From Leuctra nigra (taxonomy: Eukaryota; Arthropoda; Insecta; Plecoptera; Leuctridae), in NCBI GenBank assembly GCA_934045905.1, contig OW203767.1, positions 26,978,785 through 27,042,784 on the forward strand: a stretch of 64,000 bases of DNA, given 5' to 3'. The translations under genes and the position numbers were made by a program. A model generated the notes under the pieces. The model made no database searches. It was not told where the DNA came from and saw only the letters and a list, made by a program, of their open reading frames with translations. This document shows positions 45,574-56,229 of the stretch, in pieces (within the stretch, counting starts at the first letter, position 1; each line of letters begins with the position of its first letter).

Positions 45574-48500
45574 GTGGTCAGCGACATCTACACTGCAACA
45601 CTCGCGAGCGACACAAAGCAAGGAACCGTCGGCTCATTGAATCTGAACACCTCGCAATGGCAGCTCGTGGACGTCAACAACACGTTCAGATGCGCTCTCT
45701 GTGAGATGACACTTCGCCATGACGTCACAGTGTCTGTCTATCCGCCCATGCCGGCTGTCAACAACAGCGCCAATGTGTTCGATGTCGCAGTGCAACTTCC
45801 CAACAACAAGTCAACAACCAAGAAGGTAATTACCACGTTCAGATGCGCTCTCTGTGAGATGACACTTCGCCATGACGTCACAGTGTCTGTCTACCCGCCC
45901 ATGCCGGCTGTCGACAACAGCGCCAATGTGTTCGATGTCGCAATGCAACTTCCCAACAACAAGTCAACAACCAAGAAGGTAATTACCATGTTCAGATGCG
46001 CTCTCTGTGAGATGACACTTCGCCATGACGTCACAGTGTCTGTCTATCCGCCCATGCCGGCTGTCAACAACAGCGCCAATGTGTTCGATGTCGCAGTGCA
46101 ACTTCCCAACAACAAGTCAACAACCAAGAAGGTAATTACCATGTTCAGATGCGCTCTCTGTGAGATGACACTTCGCCATGACGTCACAGTGTCTGTCTAT
46201 CCGCCCATGCCGGCTGTCAACAACAGCGCCAATGTGTTCGATGTCGCAGTGCAACTTCCCAACAACAAGTCAACAACCAAGAAGGTAATTACCACGTTCA
46301 GACGCGCTCTCTGTGAGATGACACTTCGCCATGACGTCACAATGTCTGTCTATCCGCCCATGCCGGCTGTCAACAACAGCGCCAATGTGTTCGATGTCGC
46401 AGTGCAACTTCCCAACAACAAGTCAACAACCAAGAAGGTAATTACCACGTTCAGATGCGCTCTCTGTGAGATGACACTTCGCCATGACGTCACAGTGTCT
46501 GTCTATCCGCCCATGCCGGCTGTCGACAACAGCGCCAATGTGTTCGATGTCGCAGTGCAACTTCCCAACAACAAGTCAACAACCAAGAAGGTAATTACCA
46601 CGTTCAGATGCGCTCTCTGTGAGATGACACTTCGCCATGACGTCACAGTGTCTGTCTATCCGCCCATGCCGGCTGTCGACAACAGCGCCAATGTGTTTGA
46701 TGTCGCAGTGCAACTTCCCAACAACAAGTCAACAACCAAGAAGGTAATTACCACGTTCAGATGCGCTCTCTGTGAGATGACACTTCGCCATGACGTCACA
46801 GTGTCTGTCTATCCGCCCATGCCGGCTGTCAACAACAGCGCCAATGTGTTCGATGTCGCAGTGCAACTTCCCAACAACAAGTCAACAACCAAGAAGGTAA
46901 TTACCACGTTTAGATGCGCTCTCTGTGAGATGACACTTCGCCATGACGTCACAGTGCCTGTCTATCCGCCCATGCCGGCTGTCAACAACAGCGCCAATGT
47001 GTTCGATGTCGCAGTGCAACTTCCCAACAACAAGTCAACAACCAAGAAGGTAATTACCACGTTCAGATGCGCTCTCTGTGAGATGACACTTCGCCATGAC
47101 GTCACAGTGTCTGTCTACCCGCCCATGCCGGCTGTCAACAACAGCGCCAATGTGTTCGATGTCGCAGTGCAACTTCCCAACAACAAGTCAACAACCAAGA
47201 AGGTAATTACCACGTTCAGTTGCGCTCTCTGTGAGATGACACTTCGCCATGACGTCACAGTGTCTGTCTATCCGCCCATGCCGGCTGTCGACAACAGCGC
47301 CAATGTGTTTGATGTCGCAGTGCAACTTCCCAACAACAAGTCAACAACCAAGAAGGTAATTACCACGTTCAGATGCGCTCTCTGTGAGATGACACTTCGC
47401 CATGACGTCACAGTGTCTGTCTATCCGCCCATGCCGGCTGTCAACAACAGCGCCAATGTGTTCGATGTCGCAGTGCAACTTCCCAACAACAAGTCAACAA
47501 CCAAGAAGGTAATTACCACGTTCAGATGCGCTCTCTGTGAGATGACACTTCGCCATGACGTCACAGTGTCTGTCTATCCGCCCATGCCGGCTGTCGACAA
47601 CAGCGCCAATGTGTTCGATGTCGCAGTGCAACTTCCCAACAACAAGTCAACAACCAAGAAGGTAATTACCACGTTCAGATGCGCTCTCTGTGAGATGACT
47701 CTTCGCCATGACGTCACAGTGGCTGTCTATCCGCCCATGCCGGCTGTCAACAACAGCGCCAATGTGTTCGATGTCGCAGTGCAACTTCCCAACAACAAGT
47801 CAACAACCAAGAAGGTAATTACCACGTTCGGATGCGCTCTCTGTGAGATGACACTTCGCCATGACGTCACAGTGTCTGTCTATCCGCCCATGCCGGCTGT
47901 CAACAACAGCGCCAATGTGTTCGATGTCGCAGTGCAACTTCCCAACAACAAGTCAACAACCAAGAAGGTAATTACCACGTTCAGATGCGCTCTCTGTGAG
48001 ATGACACTTCGCCATGACGTCACAGTGTCTGTCTATCCGCCCATGCCGGCTGTCGACAACAGCGCCAATGTGTTCGATGTCGCAGTGCAACTTCCCAACA
48101 ACAAGTCAACAACCAAGAAGGTAATTACCACGTTCAGATGCGCTCTCTGTGAGATGACACTTCGCCATGACGTCACAGTGTCTGTCTATCCGCCCATGCC
48201 GGCTGTCAACAACAGCGCCAATGTGTTCGATGTCGCAGTGCAACTTCCCAACAACAAGTCAACAACCAAGAAGGAAATTACCACGTTCAGATGCGCTCTC
48301 TGTGAGATGACTCTTCGCCATGACGTCACAGTGGCTGTCTATCCGCCCATGCCGGCTGTCAACAACAGCGCCAATGTGTTCGATGTCGCAGTGCAACTTC
48401 CCAACAACAAGTCAACAACCAAGAAGGTAATTACCACGTTCAGATGCGCTCTCTGTGAGATGACACTTCGCCATGACGTCACAGTGTCTGTCTATCCGCC

Positions 48501-51339
48501 CATGCCGGCTGTCAACAACAGCGCCAATGTGTTCGATGTCGCAGTGCAACTTCCCAACAACAAGTCAACAACCAAGAAGGTAATTACCACGTTCAGATGC
48601 GCTCTCTGTGAGATGACACTTCGCCATGACGTCACAGTGTCTGTCTATCCGCCCATGCCGGCTGTCAACAACAGCGCCAATGTGTTCGATGTCGCAGTGC
48701 AACTTCCCAACAACAAGTCAACAACCAAGAAGGTAATGACCACGTTAAGATGCGCTCTCTGTGAGATGACACTTCGCCATGACGTCACAGTGTCTGTCTA
48801 TCCGCCCATGCCGGCTGTCGACAACAGCGCCAATGTGTTCGATGTCGCCGTGCAACTTCCCAACAACAACACAACAACCAAGAAGGTAATTATCACGTTC
48901 AGATGCGCTCTCTGTGAGATGACACTTCGCCATGACGTCACAATGTCTGTCTATCCGCCCATGCCGGCTGTCGACAACAGCGCCAATGTGTTCGATGTCG
49001 CCGTGCAACTTCCCAACAACAACACAACAACCAAGAAGGTAATTACCACGTTCAGATGCGCTCTCTGTGAGATGACACTTCGCCATGACGTCACAGTGTC
49101 TGTCTATCCGCCCATGCCGGCTGTCAACAACAGCGCCAATGTGTTCGATGTCGCAGTGCAACTTCCCAACAACAAGTCAACAACCAAGAAGGTAATTACC
49201 ACGTTCAGATGCGCTCTCTGTGAGATGACACTTCGCCATGACGTCACAGTGTCTGTCTATCCGCCCATGCCGGCTGTCGACAACAGCGCCAATGTGTTCG
49301 ATGTCGCAGTGCAACTTCCCAACAACAAGTCAAACACCAAGAAGGTAATTACCACGTTCAGATGCGCTCTCTGTGAGATGACACTTCGCCATGACGTCAC
49401 AGTGTCTGTCTATCCGCCCATGCCGGCTGTCAACAACAGCGCCAATGTGTTCGATGTCGCAGTGCAACTTCCCAACAACAAGTCAACAACAAAGAAGGTA
49501 ATTACCACGTTCAGATGCGCTCTCTGTGAGATGACACTTCGCCATGACGTCACAGTGTCTGTCTATCCGCCCATGCCGGCTGTCAACAACAGCGCCAATG
49601 TGTTCGATGTCGCAGTGCAACTTCCCAACAACAAGTCAACAACCAAGAAGGTAATTACCACGTTCAGATGCGCTCTCTGTGAGATGACACTTCGCCATGA
49701 CGTCACAGTGTCTGTCTATCCGCCCATGCCGGCTGTCAACAACAGCGCCAATGTGTTCGATGTCGCAGTGCAACTTCCCAACAACAAGTCAACAACCAAG
49801 AAGGTAATTACCACGTTCAGATGCGCTCTCTGTGAGATGACACTTCGCCATGACGTCACAGTGTCTGTCTATCCGCCCATGCCGGCTGTCGACAACAGCG
49901 CCAATGTGTTCGATGTCGCAGTGCAACTTCCCAACAACAAGTCAACAACCAAGAAGGTAATTACCACGTTCAGATGCGCTCTCTGTGAGATTACACTTCG
50001 CTATGACGTCACAGTGTCTGTCTATCCGCCCATGCCGGCTGTCAACAACAGCGCCAATGTGTTCGATGTCGCCGTGCAACTTCCCAACAACAAGTCAACA
50101 ACCAAGAAGGTAATTACCACGTTCAGATGCGCTCTCTGTGAGATGACACTTCGCCATGACGTCACAGTGTCTGTCTATCCGCCCATGCCGGCTGTCAACA
50201 ACAGCGCCAATGTGTTCGATGTCGCCGTGCAACTTCCCAACAACAAGTCAACAACCAAGAAGGTAATTACCACGTTCAGATGCGCTCTCTGTGAGATGAC
50301 ACTTCGCCATGACGTCTCAGTGTCTGTCTATCCGCCCATGCCGGCTGTCAACAACAGCGCCAATGTGTTCGATGTCGCAGTGCAACTTCCCAACAACAAG
50401 TCAACAACCAAGAAGGTAATTACCACGTTCAGGTGCGCTCTCTGTGAGATGACACTTCGCCATGACGTCACAGTGTCTGTCTATCCGCCCATGCCGGCTG
50501 TCGACAACAGCGCCAATGTGTTCGATGTCGCAGTGCAACTTCCTAACAATAAGTCAACCACCAAGAAGGTAATTACCACGTTCAGATGCGCTCTCTGTGA
50601 GATGACACTTCGCCATGACGTCACAGTGTCTGTCTTTCCGCCCATGCCGGCTGTCGACAACAGCGCCAATGTGTTCGATGTCGCAGTGCAACTTCCCAAC
50701 AACAAGTCAACAACCAAGAAGGTAATTACCACGTTCAGATGCGCTCTCTGTGAGATGACACTTCGCCATGACGTCACAGTGTCTGTCAATCCGCCCATGC
50801 CGGCTGTCGACAACAGCGCCAATGTGTTCGATGTCGCAGTGCAACTTCCTAACAACAAGTCAACCACCAAGAAGGTAATTACCACGTTCAGATGCGCTCT
50901 CTGTGAGATGACACTTCGCCATGACGTCACAGTGTCTGTCTATCCGCCCATGCCGGCTGTCGACAACAGCGCCAATGTGTTCGATGTCGCAGTGCAACTT
51001 CCTAACAACAAGTCAACCACCAAGAAGGTAATTACCACGTTCAGATGCGCTCTCTGTGAGATGACACTTCGCCATGACGTCACAGTGTCTGTCCATCCGC
51101 CCATGCCGGCTGTCGACAACAGCGCCAATGTGTTCGATGTCGCAGTGCAACTTCCCAACAACAAGTCAACAACCAAGAAGGTAATTACCACGTTCAGATG
51201 CGCTCTCTGTGAGATGACACTTCGCCATGACGTCACAGTGTCTGTCTATCCGCCCATGCCGGCTGTCGACAACAGCGCCAATGTGTTTGATGTCGCAGTG
51301 CAACATCGAACTATTATGCGATTGCTCGCGCACTTTTGA
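45574..51339 (+). CDS. Repeat-expanded Ig-like exon (open through 37 units)
   Basis: The exon starts after the acceptor CCAACTCAG in phase 0, matching the donor at 35481. The unique part reads VVSDIYTATLASDTKQGTVG and SLNLNTSQWQLVDVNNT, then joins the repeated part FRCALCEMTLRHDVTVSVYP ... NNKSTTKK. The LNL...VDVNNTFRCAL pattern looks like the E-F strands of an Ig fold. In unit 1 the exon would end at 45825 (AAG|GTAATT), giving 84 residues. If no donor is used the frame continues through all units and stops at 51337-51339 after IMRLLAHF (about 1921 residues). No downstream exon is recognised in the window. Confidence 0.6.
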   Translation: MVSDIYTATLASDTKQGTVGSLNLNTSQWQLVDVNNTFRCALCEMTLRHDVTVSVYPPMPAVNNSANVFDVAVQLPNNKSTTKKVITTFRCALCEMTLRHDVTVSVYPPMPAVDNSANVFDVAMQLPNNKSTTKKVITMFRCALCEMTLRHDVTVSVYPPMPAVNNSANVFDVAVQLPNNKSTTKKVITMFRCALCEMTLRHDVTVSVYPPMPAVNNSANVFDVAVQLPNNKSTTKKVITTFRRALCEMTLRHDVTMSVYPPMPAVNNSANVFDVAVQLPNNKSTTKKVITTFRCALCEMTLRHDVTVSVYPPMPAVDNSANVFDVAVQLPNNKSTTKKVITTFRCALCEMTLRHDVTVSVYPPMPAVDNSANVFDVAVQLPNNKSTTKKVITTFRCALCEMTLRHDVTVSVYPPMPAVNNSANVFDVAVQLPNNKSTTKKVITTFRCALCEMTLRHDVTVPVYPPMPAVNNSANVFDVAVQLPNNKSTTKKVITTFRCALCEMTLRHDVTVSVYPPMPAVNNSANVFDVAVQLPNNKSTTKKVITTFSCALCEMTLRHDVTVSVYPPMPAVDNSANVFDVAVQLPNNKSTTKKVITTFRCALCEMTLRHDVTVSVYPPMPAVNNSANVFDVAVQLPNNKSTTKKVITTFRCALCEMTLRHDVTVSVYPPMPAVDNSANVFDVAVQLPNNKSTTKKVITTFRCALCEMTLRHDVTVAVYPPMPAVNNSANVFDVAVQLPNNKSTTKKVITTFGCALCEMTLRHDVTVSVYPPMPAVNNSANVFDVAVQLPNNKSTTKKVITTFRCALCEMTLRHDVTVSVYPPMPAVDNSANVFDVAVQLPNNKSTTKKVITTFRCALCEMTLRHDVTVSVYPPMPAVNNSANVFDVAVQLPNNKSTTKKEITTFRCALCEMTLRHDVTVAVYPPMPAVNNSANVFDVAVQLPNNKSTTKKVITTFRCALCEMTLRHDVTVSVYPPMPAVNNSANVFDVAVQLPNNKSTTKKVITTFRCALCEMTLRHDVTVSVYPPMPAVNNSANVFDVAVQLPNNKSTTKKVMTTLRCALCEMTLRHDVTVSVYPPMPAVDNSANVFDVAVQLPNNNTTTKKVIITFRCALCEMTLRHDVTMSVYPPMPAVDNSANVFDVAVQLPNNNTTTKKVITTFRCALCEMTLRHDVTVSVYPPMPAVNNSANVFDVAVQLPNNKSTTKKVITTFRCALCEMTLRHDVTVSVYPPMPAVDNSANVFDVAVQLPNNKSNTKKVITTFRCALCEMTLRHDVTVSVYPPMPAVNNSANVFDVAVQLPNNKSTTKKVITTFRCALCEMTLRHDVTVSVYPPMPAVNNSANVFDVAVQLPNNKSTTKKVITTFRCALCEMTLRHDVTVSVYPPMPAVNNSANVFDVAVQLPNNKSTTKKVITTFRCALCEMTLRHDVTVSVYPPMPAVDNSANVFDVAVQLPNNKSTTKKVITTFRCALCEITLRYDVTVSVYPPMPAVNNSANVFDVAVQLPNNKSTTKKVITTFRCALCEMTLRHDVTVSVYPPMPAVNNSANVFDVAVQLPNNKSTTKKVITTFRCALCEMTLRHDVSVSVYPPMPAVNNSANVFDVAVQLPNNKSTTKKVITTFRCALCEMTLRHDVTVSVYPPMPAVDNSANVFDVAVQLPNNKSTTKKVITTFRCALCEMTLRHDVTVSVFPPMPAVDNSANVFDVAVQLPNNKSTTKKVITTFRCALCEMTLRHDVTVSVNPPMPAVDNSANVFDVAVQLPNNKSTTKKVITTFRCALCEMTLRHDVTVSVYPPMPAVDNSANVFDVAVQLPNNKSTTKKVITTFRCALCEMTLRHDVTVSVHPPMPAVDNSANVFDVAVQLPNNKSTTKKVITTFRCALCEMTLRHDVTVSVYPPMPAVDNSANVFDVAVQHRTIMRLLAHF
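45682..51304 (+). repeat. Tandem array: 37 units of 153 bp (exon end plus splice donor)
   Basis: Units begin ACGTTCAGATGCGCTC and recur at exactly 153-base steps: first at 45682, last at 51190 (36 intervals, no indel). Each full unit is 144 exon bases plus GTAATTACC, the first nine bases of the intron. Unit 37 breaks off after 115 bases, before its donor. Each unit codes for 51 residues with two cysteines (CALC). Differences between units are few: N/D in AV(N/D)NSAN, NNKST or NNNTT in units 21-22, loss of the first cysteine in unit 5 (FRRALC), and GT to GA in the donor of unit 17 (48274-48275). Near-identity implies recent expansion or ongoing homogenisation. Confidence 0.97.
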
Positions 51340-53085
51340 GCGAATCATTGACGTAGCTCTGTATCAATTGAATTGGTCAGAGGAATGCGGGGAGGGGGGG
51401 GGGGGGGGGGAGTTAACAAGGAAGCGCAGGAATGCAGACATATGCGTTGTAGTAATCTTATTGCACACTTTTCTGTGTGCTTTTTGCCTGCAGTGTATTT
51501 TTTGCCAGCAACGGATTGATCTCAAATACTGTCATAATCAGCGGTCTCTGGAATCTTGGAACAGGATCCTTTATTGGGACCAACATTTAAGGTATTTTTA
51601 CCAATTTCCAGACTAATCTTCAAAAGTTATTCTCATTCTAAGGACATTTATGCTATAATCATTAATCTTGTTACACAGATGAAAAAATATTGTAATTCGT
51701 TTATATATTCAAACGGTTGTTAGTGTTAAACAGCAGCACAACTTTAATGGTAATATTTTGTATTATTTAATTATTCTTATTTGTAGCCACCAGGGCATAA
51801 ATAGTCCCTTCTTACTTGGGTGTGAGAAATCTATGCAAGCACATGCATTAATTGAGCGAGCGAAGCGAGCGTCTCCTTTTGGCTCTTTTGGCACGGACTT
51901 CTGTTTTTTTTTTGTTACCTGACGATATAAAGATCAGAGTTTTTCTTTGATCGAGCTGAAATTTTGCACACATGTGGAGACAACCTTTTCTGTTTGCAGA
52001 CCCCAAATTTTTTTTAAATCCATTCATTGGCTAAAATGTAAATAAACATCTCCTGATGGTAGGTTAAAAAATGACAATGGTCTTCGACAAAACTGATCAA
52101 ACTCATATTTTGGCTATACAGGTCAGAGTTTTTCTTCGATCGAGCTGAAATTTTGCACACATGAAGAGACAATCTTTCCTGTTTGCATACCCTAATTTTT
52201 TTTTGAAATTCATTCTTTGGTTACAATTTAAATAAACATCTGCTGATTGGTTGAAGATTGAAAATGGTCTTCGATAATTCAGATCAAACTCATATTTTGC
52301 ATGATCATTAAGACCAACATTGTCTCTTATTTTACAAAATTTCATCCTTATCAGTTAATAACGTATGAACTTATTAACATTTTTAATATCTGTCAGTAAT
52401 GAAGTATCGAAATGAATGTTTTCCAGTGCCAATTGAATTGATTCTGATTTGCTTTATTAACCAGGTGCTTAGATGCTATTTTAAAGTTTCGATGAAAAGC
52501 ATATACTTTTAAGTTGATATCATAATCAATTCAATATGGATGTATATTCTGTGCGTTGTGTACGCATATCCGGTTCGAGAATTTGCACGTACCCGTGCTC
52601 GCTCATCAACGCGTTACACTGAGCGTTTTCCTAGTATTTACTAAAGGTATTGAAGAAAAGAAAGAAAAACTGAAAATTAACTTATAGATCAATCAAAGGG
52701 CCCGCCGAGAGCGTTATCAGGTTTGTATTTTTAAATGATTTTGTGGAGATTTGGACCACACCCTATTGCCTTTACTTTGAGCCTAACGGATACGACTTTT
52801 CCCCCAACTTGTCTTTAAATTCCTCCTTAAGTCCAGACCTCCGAAGTCGAAGACTCTATAGGCACTAAATATGTTTATTTGCGTTGAATTTTGTTGAAAT
52901 GTGTTGAATTCTGTTCATGTTAAATTGTGTTGAAGTTTAATTCTGTTTATGTATTAAATAATTATGTTGAAATAAGGTTGAATTATATTTATTCAAAAAG
53001 TACCTATGACCTATCTACACCTATGTAAGACCTATACCTGTACCTATGACCGCTCTGATGACATGACTGTATACGCTATTGTAGA
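51340..53085. other. Region after the array
   Basis: It contains a G-run (51389-51410), a Helentron-like copy (51852-52634) and AT-rich DNA. No exon continuing the repeat-bearing gene is recognised. Confidence 0.55.
51852..52634 (+). mobile_element. Helentron-like repeat, full-length copy
   Basis: 5' tip TTGAGCGAGCGAAGCGAGCG preceded by A; 3' end CGCTCATCAACGCG, then TGAGCGTTTTCCTAG followed by T. The stem CGCTCA/TGAGCG encloses the AACGCGTT palindrome. The body includes a duplicated block (TACAGGTCAGAGTTTTTCTT near 52110 repeats text from about 51935). 783 bp, no long frame. Confidence 0.8.
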
Positions 53086-55326
53086 ATCTAGTGGAGCGGT
53101 CGCTCCACCCAGCCAAGTCGTACTGTACGCTCACACTCACTCAACATACCGGAAAAGCCTAATAAACTGAGGAGCAGACCAAACACGTTTACTGTAAGCA
53201 ACAACCTGGCATTTTCGGCCAACTGGATCTTAAAATTGGAAAATCTCACATTGTTGCGAAATATCTTAATTTCGAGCTATGGCCCACCTGACAACATATA
53301 CCATATTTAAGAATAATAGGTTATTCCATTTGCTAGCTAGAGGGCCGTGAAAACAGTGAAATTACACCCCTTTTTAACATTTATCTTCTTCTTCAGATAT
53401 CAAGGAACGTTGCTATCACACCGCCACAGCCTAAACAGCTAAACCGATCGATCTGAAATTTTTGACACATGTGCACTTTTGGCGTCTGATGATACCTTGC
53501 CCTTACGAATTTTTTGTGCCGCCATTTTGAAACCGAATGTGACGTCATATCTAGAAAACGGCTGAACCGATCGAAACGAAAATTGTGCCAATCGATTCAG
53601 ACGGTCATCTATATGAAATATCAATAGTCGAAATAGAACTGTACTATTACCAAAACCGGAAATGACGTCATAAAAATGCCAAATCTGACTAAAATCATCT
53701 CTTATAACAATAACTACATATTCAGAAGGCTTATAATGTTACATTACATTTATAGATACAAATATTAGGTGGCAGTGATGTCAGCCGCCATTTTGAAAAC
53801 CGGAAATGATGCGATAACTCGAGAACGGCTGGACCGATTGGAACGATGCTTTCGCAATTCATCATGGAATATTATTTTAAGCTTACATTTAGCACCAAAC
53901 ACAATTCTTCTTAGCAACCAAATCACAACGGCGTATTTTTGAAAGGAATTTTAGTCATTGGTGACACAATATATATTACAAGTTGGAAGAATAAACTAAA
54001 AAAAGGAGTGATATCCCAATAAAAAACACTCCATGTAAAAATACCAGCCAAGTCTCTTCAACTATAAAAAATAGAAGAAATCTAAAAATTCAGCACTGAA
54101 AAGTAGTGATACCTATCAAAAAATTAGCCAAGTCAAAACTTTATTTGATAATCAAAAAATACTTAGCGCATCGTTTTTTAGGGCAAAGTGTATAGATGTT
54201 TGATTTATATTTTATATCTAGCCTATACTTCTAAAGTATTTATATACATGATGCGCCAAGTATTTTTTGATTTTCAAATAAAGTTTTGACTTGGCTAATT
54301 TTTTGATATCACTACTTTTCAGTGCTGAATTTTTAGATTTCTTCTATTTTTTATAGTTGAAGAGACTTGGCTGGTATTTTTACACGGAGTGTTTTTTTAT
54401 GGGGATATCACTCCTTTTTTTAGTTTATTCTTATAACTTGTGACATATTATATTGTTGCACCAAAGACTATAATTCCTTTAAAACGTACGCCTTTGTGAT
54501 TTGGTTGCTAAGAAAAGTTGTGCTTGTTACTATGTATATGCTTTAAATAATATGCTATGAAGTATAGCGAAAGTTTTGTTCCAATCGGTCCAGCCGTTCT
54601 CGAGATATGGCATCACTTCCGGTTTTCAAAATGGCGGCTGACTTCACTGCCACCTAAAATTTGTATCCATATATTTTATGCAACATAATAAGCCTTCTGA
54701 ATATGTAGTTTTTGTATAGAAATGATTTTAGTCAGATTTGACATTTTTATGACGTCATTTCCGGTTTTGGTAATAGTACATTTCTATTTCGACTGTTGAT
54801 ATTTCATAAACAAGACCGTCCGAATCGTTTGACGCTAGTTTCGTCCCGATAGGTCCATCCGTTTTTAAAATGTGACGTCTCTTCCGGTTTCAAAATGGCG
54901 GCACAAAAATTTCGTAAGGGCAAGGTATCATCAGACGCCAAAAGTGCATATGTGGTAAAAATTTCACATCGATCGGTTCAGCCGTTTAGGCTGTGGCGCT
55001 GTCAACAGGGTTTCCTGATATCATCATCATCCGAATCAGAAAGTGATGTAATTTCACTGTTTTCACGGCCCTTTAGCTCGTAAATGGCATAACCTGTTGT
55101 TCCCAAATTTAGTATATGGGGTGGAGTGGGTGATAGCTCGAAATTAAGATATTTCGCAACAATGTGAGATTTTTCAATTTTGAGATCCAGTAGGCCGAAA
55201 ATGCTATGTTGTTGCTTACAGTAAAAGTAGTTGGTCTGCTCCTCAGTTTATAGGCATTATGGGTATGTTGAGTGACTGTGAGTGTACGGTACGACTTGGC
55301 TGGGTGAAGCGACCGCTCCACTAGAT
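53086..55326. mobile_element. 2.24-kb foldback element
   Basis: The ends ATCTAGTGGAGCGGTCGCT and its inverse frame two arms of about 1.1 kb that are complementary nearly to the centre (about 54210). Matching pairs include AGCCAAGTCGTAC/GTACGACTTGGCT at the tips, TTACGAATTTTTTGTGCCGC with GCGGCACAAAAATTTCGTAA, and CAGCACTGAAAAGTAGTGAT with ATCACTACTTTTCAGTGCTG near the middle. No transposase frame is seen. The arms also carry tracts such as CCGATCG and ATTTTGAAACCG. Confidence 0.8.
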
Positions 55327-56229
55327 CTACCAGACAACATTTCTTGTTTTGCAATATTTTTGAAACAGATGAGTATTGGAAACTAATCAAAACATTCCAA
55401 TGAATAGACAATCCAAATTATCATGGCTCAGTTAGTAAAAGTTTAATCCGCTGTGTGAAATCAAACTTCGTATGAATACTGATTTTTTTTATAAATCAAG
55501 TCATTCAGATAATTTCTCAATGAATTTTCCAGAAAGAATAACAAACAAACATCAATTTAGATTAATTACTCAATCATGTTATGAAGCTCGTTAAGCACAA
55601 CAATCTCTTCATTTAACCTCTCCATTAATCTTATAACAAAGCTTTTCTGTGCGACGATTGTTAACTAAAGTGGATGCTTCGCTAACTCCCAAACTACAAC
55701 CTCGGCATTTGCGTGCACAACACATTTTAAACATCGCTTCAAGTGGAACGAAGCTGATTTATTATCGAAGTTATTATCGACAGAAAGATTCTTTTCGACT
55801 GAAATAACTCTGGAAGACAATTGTGAGGTTTCGCGTCATGACAAACTTCAAAACTTCAGGAATCAATTTCAAAATATTTTCATTCTGTTGACAGAGAAAC
55901 TTCGTTCTTATTTACTGGAATCGATCAGTTTGAAATTGATCACATCAAATCAGATCCTAACTTTGAATTATATACTAAAGATTGTGTAGCTAGAGCATGA
56001 AAGCGAAATCGTGCCGAGCCAAGATCCTGAATCCCGGCAACATAGTCGCGAAATCGTTTTACAATGCGAGTTCGCAACGATTAGTGATTATGGAAGATCC
56101 GCTTTGTGGGCAGCAAGCGGCGGATACTTTTTTGTGGGGGGGGGGGGGACAATCTATAAATTTGGAATTTACAATACGTATGTTTCACTTTATATCAAAA
56201 TGATATGATATATAATCATAGGAATTGTA

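Noticed and set aside
45835..51200. Each unit as exon with a 17-base intron (GTAATT...CGTTCAG)
   Set aside because: GTAATTACCACGTTCAG could be read as donor plus acceptor, but 17 bases is too short for normal spliceosomal removal.
48745..51348. Minus-strand open frames of 60-149 codons across the tandem array
   Set aside because: They are antisense shadows: a stop-free frame in a repeat unit is automatically open across identical copies. Splice-site orientation and Ig-like composition support the plus strand.
42558..52634. CRISPR-like or prokaryotic repeat arrays
   Set aside because: The repeats are dispersed transposons or a coding tandem array without unique spacers; the window is eukaryotic.
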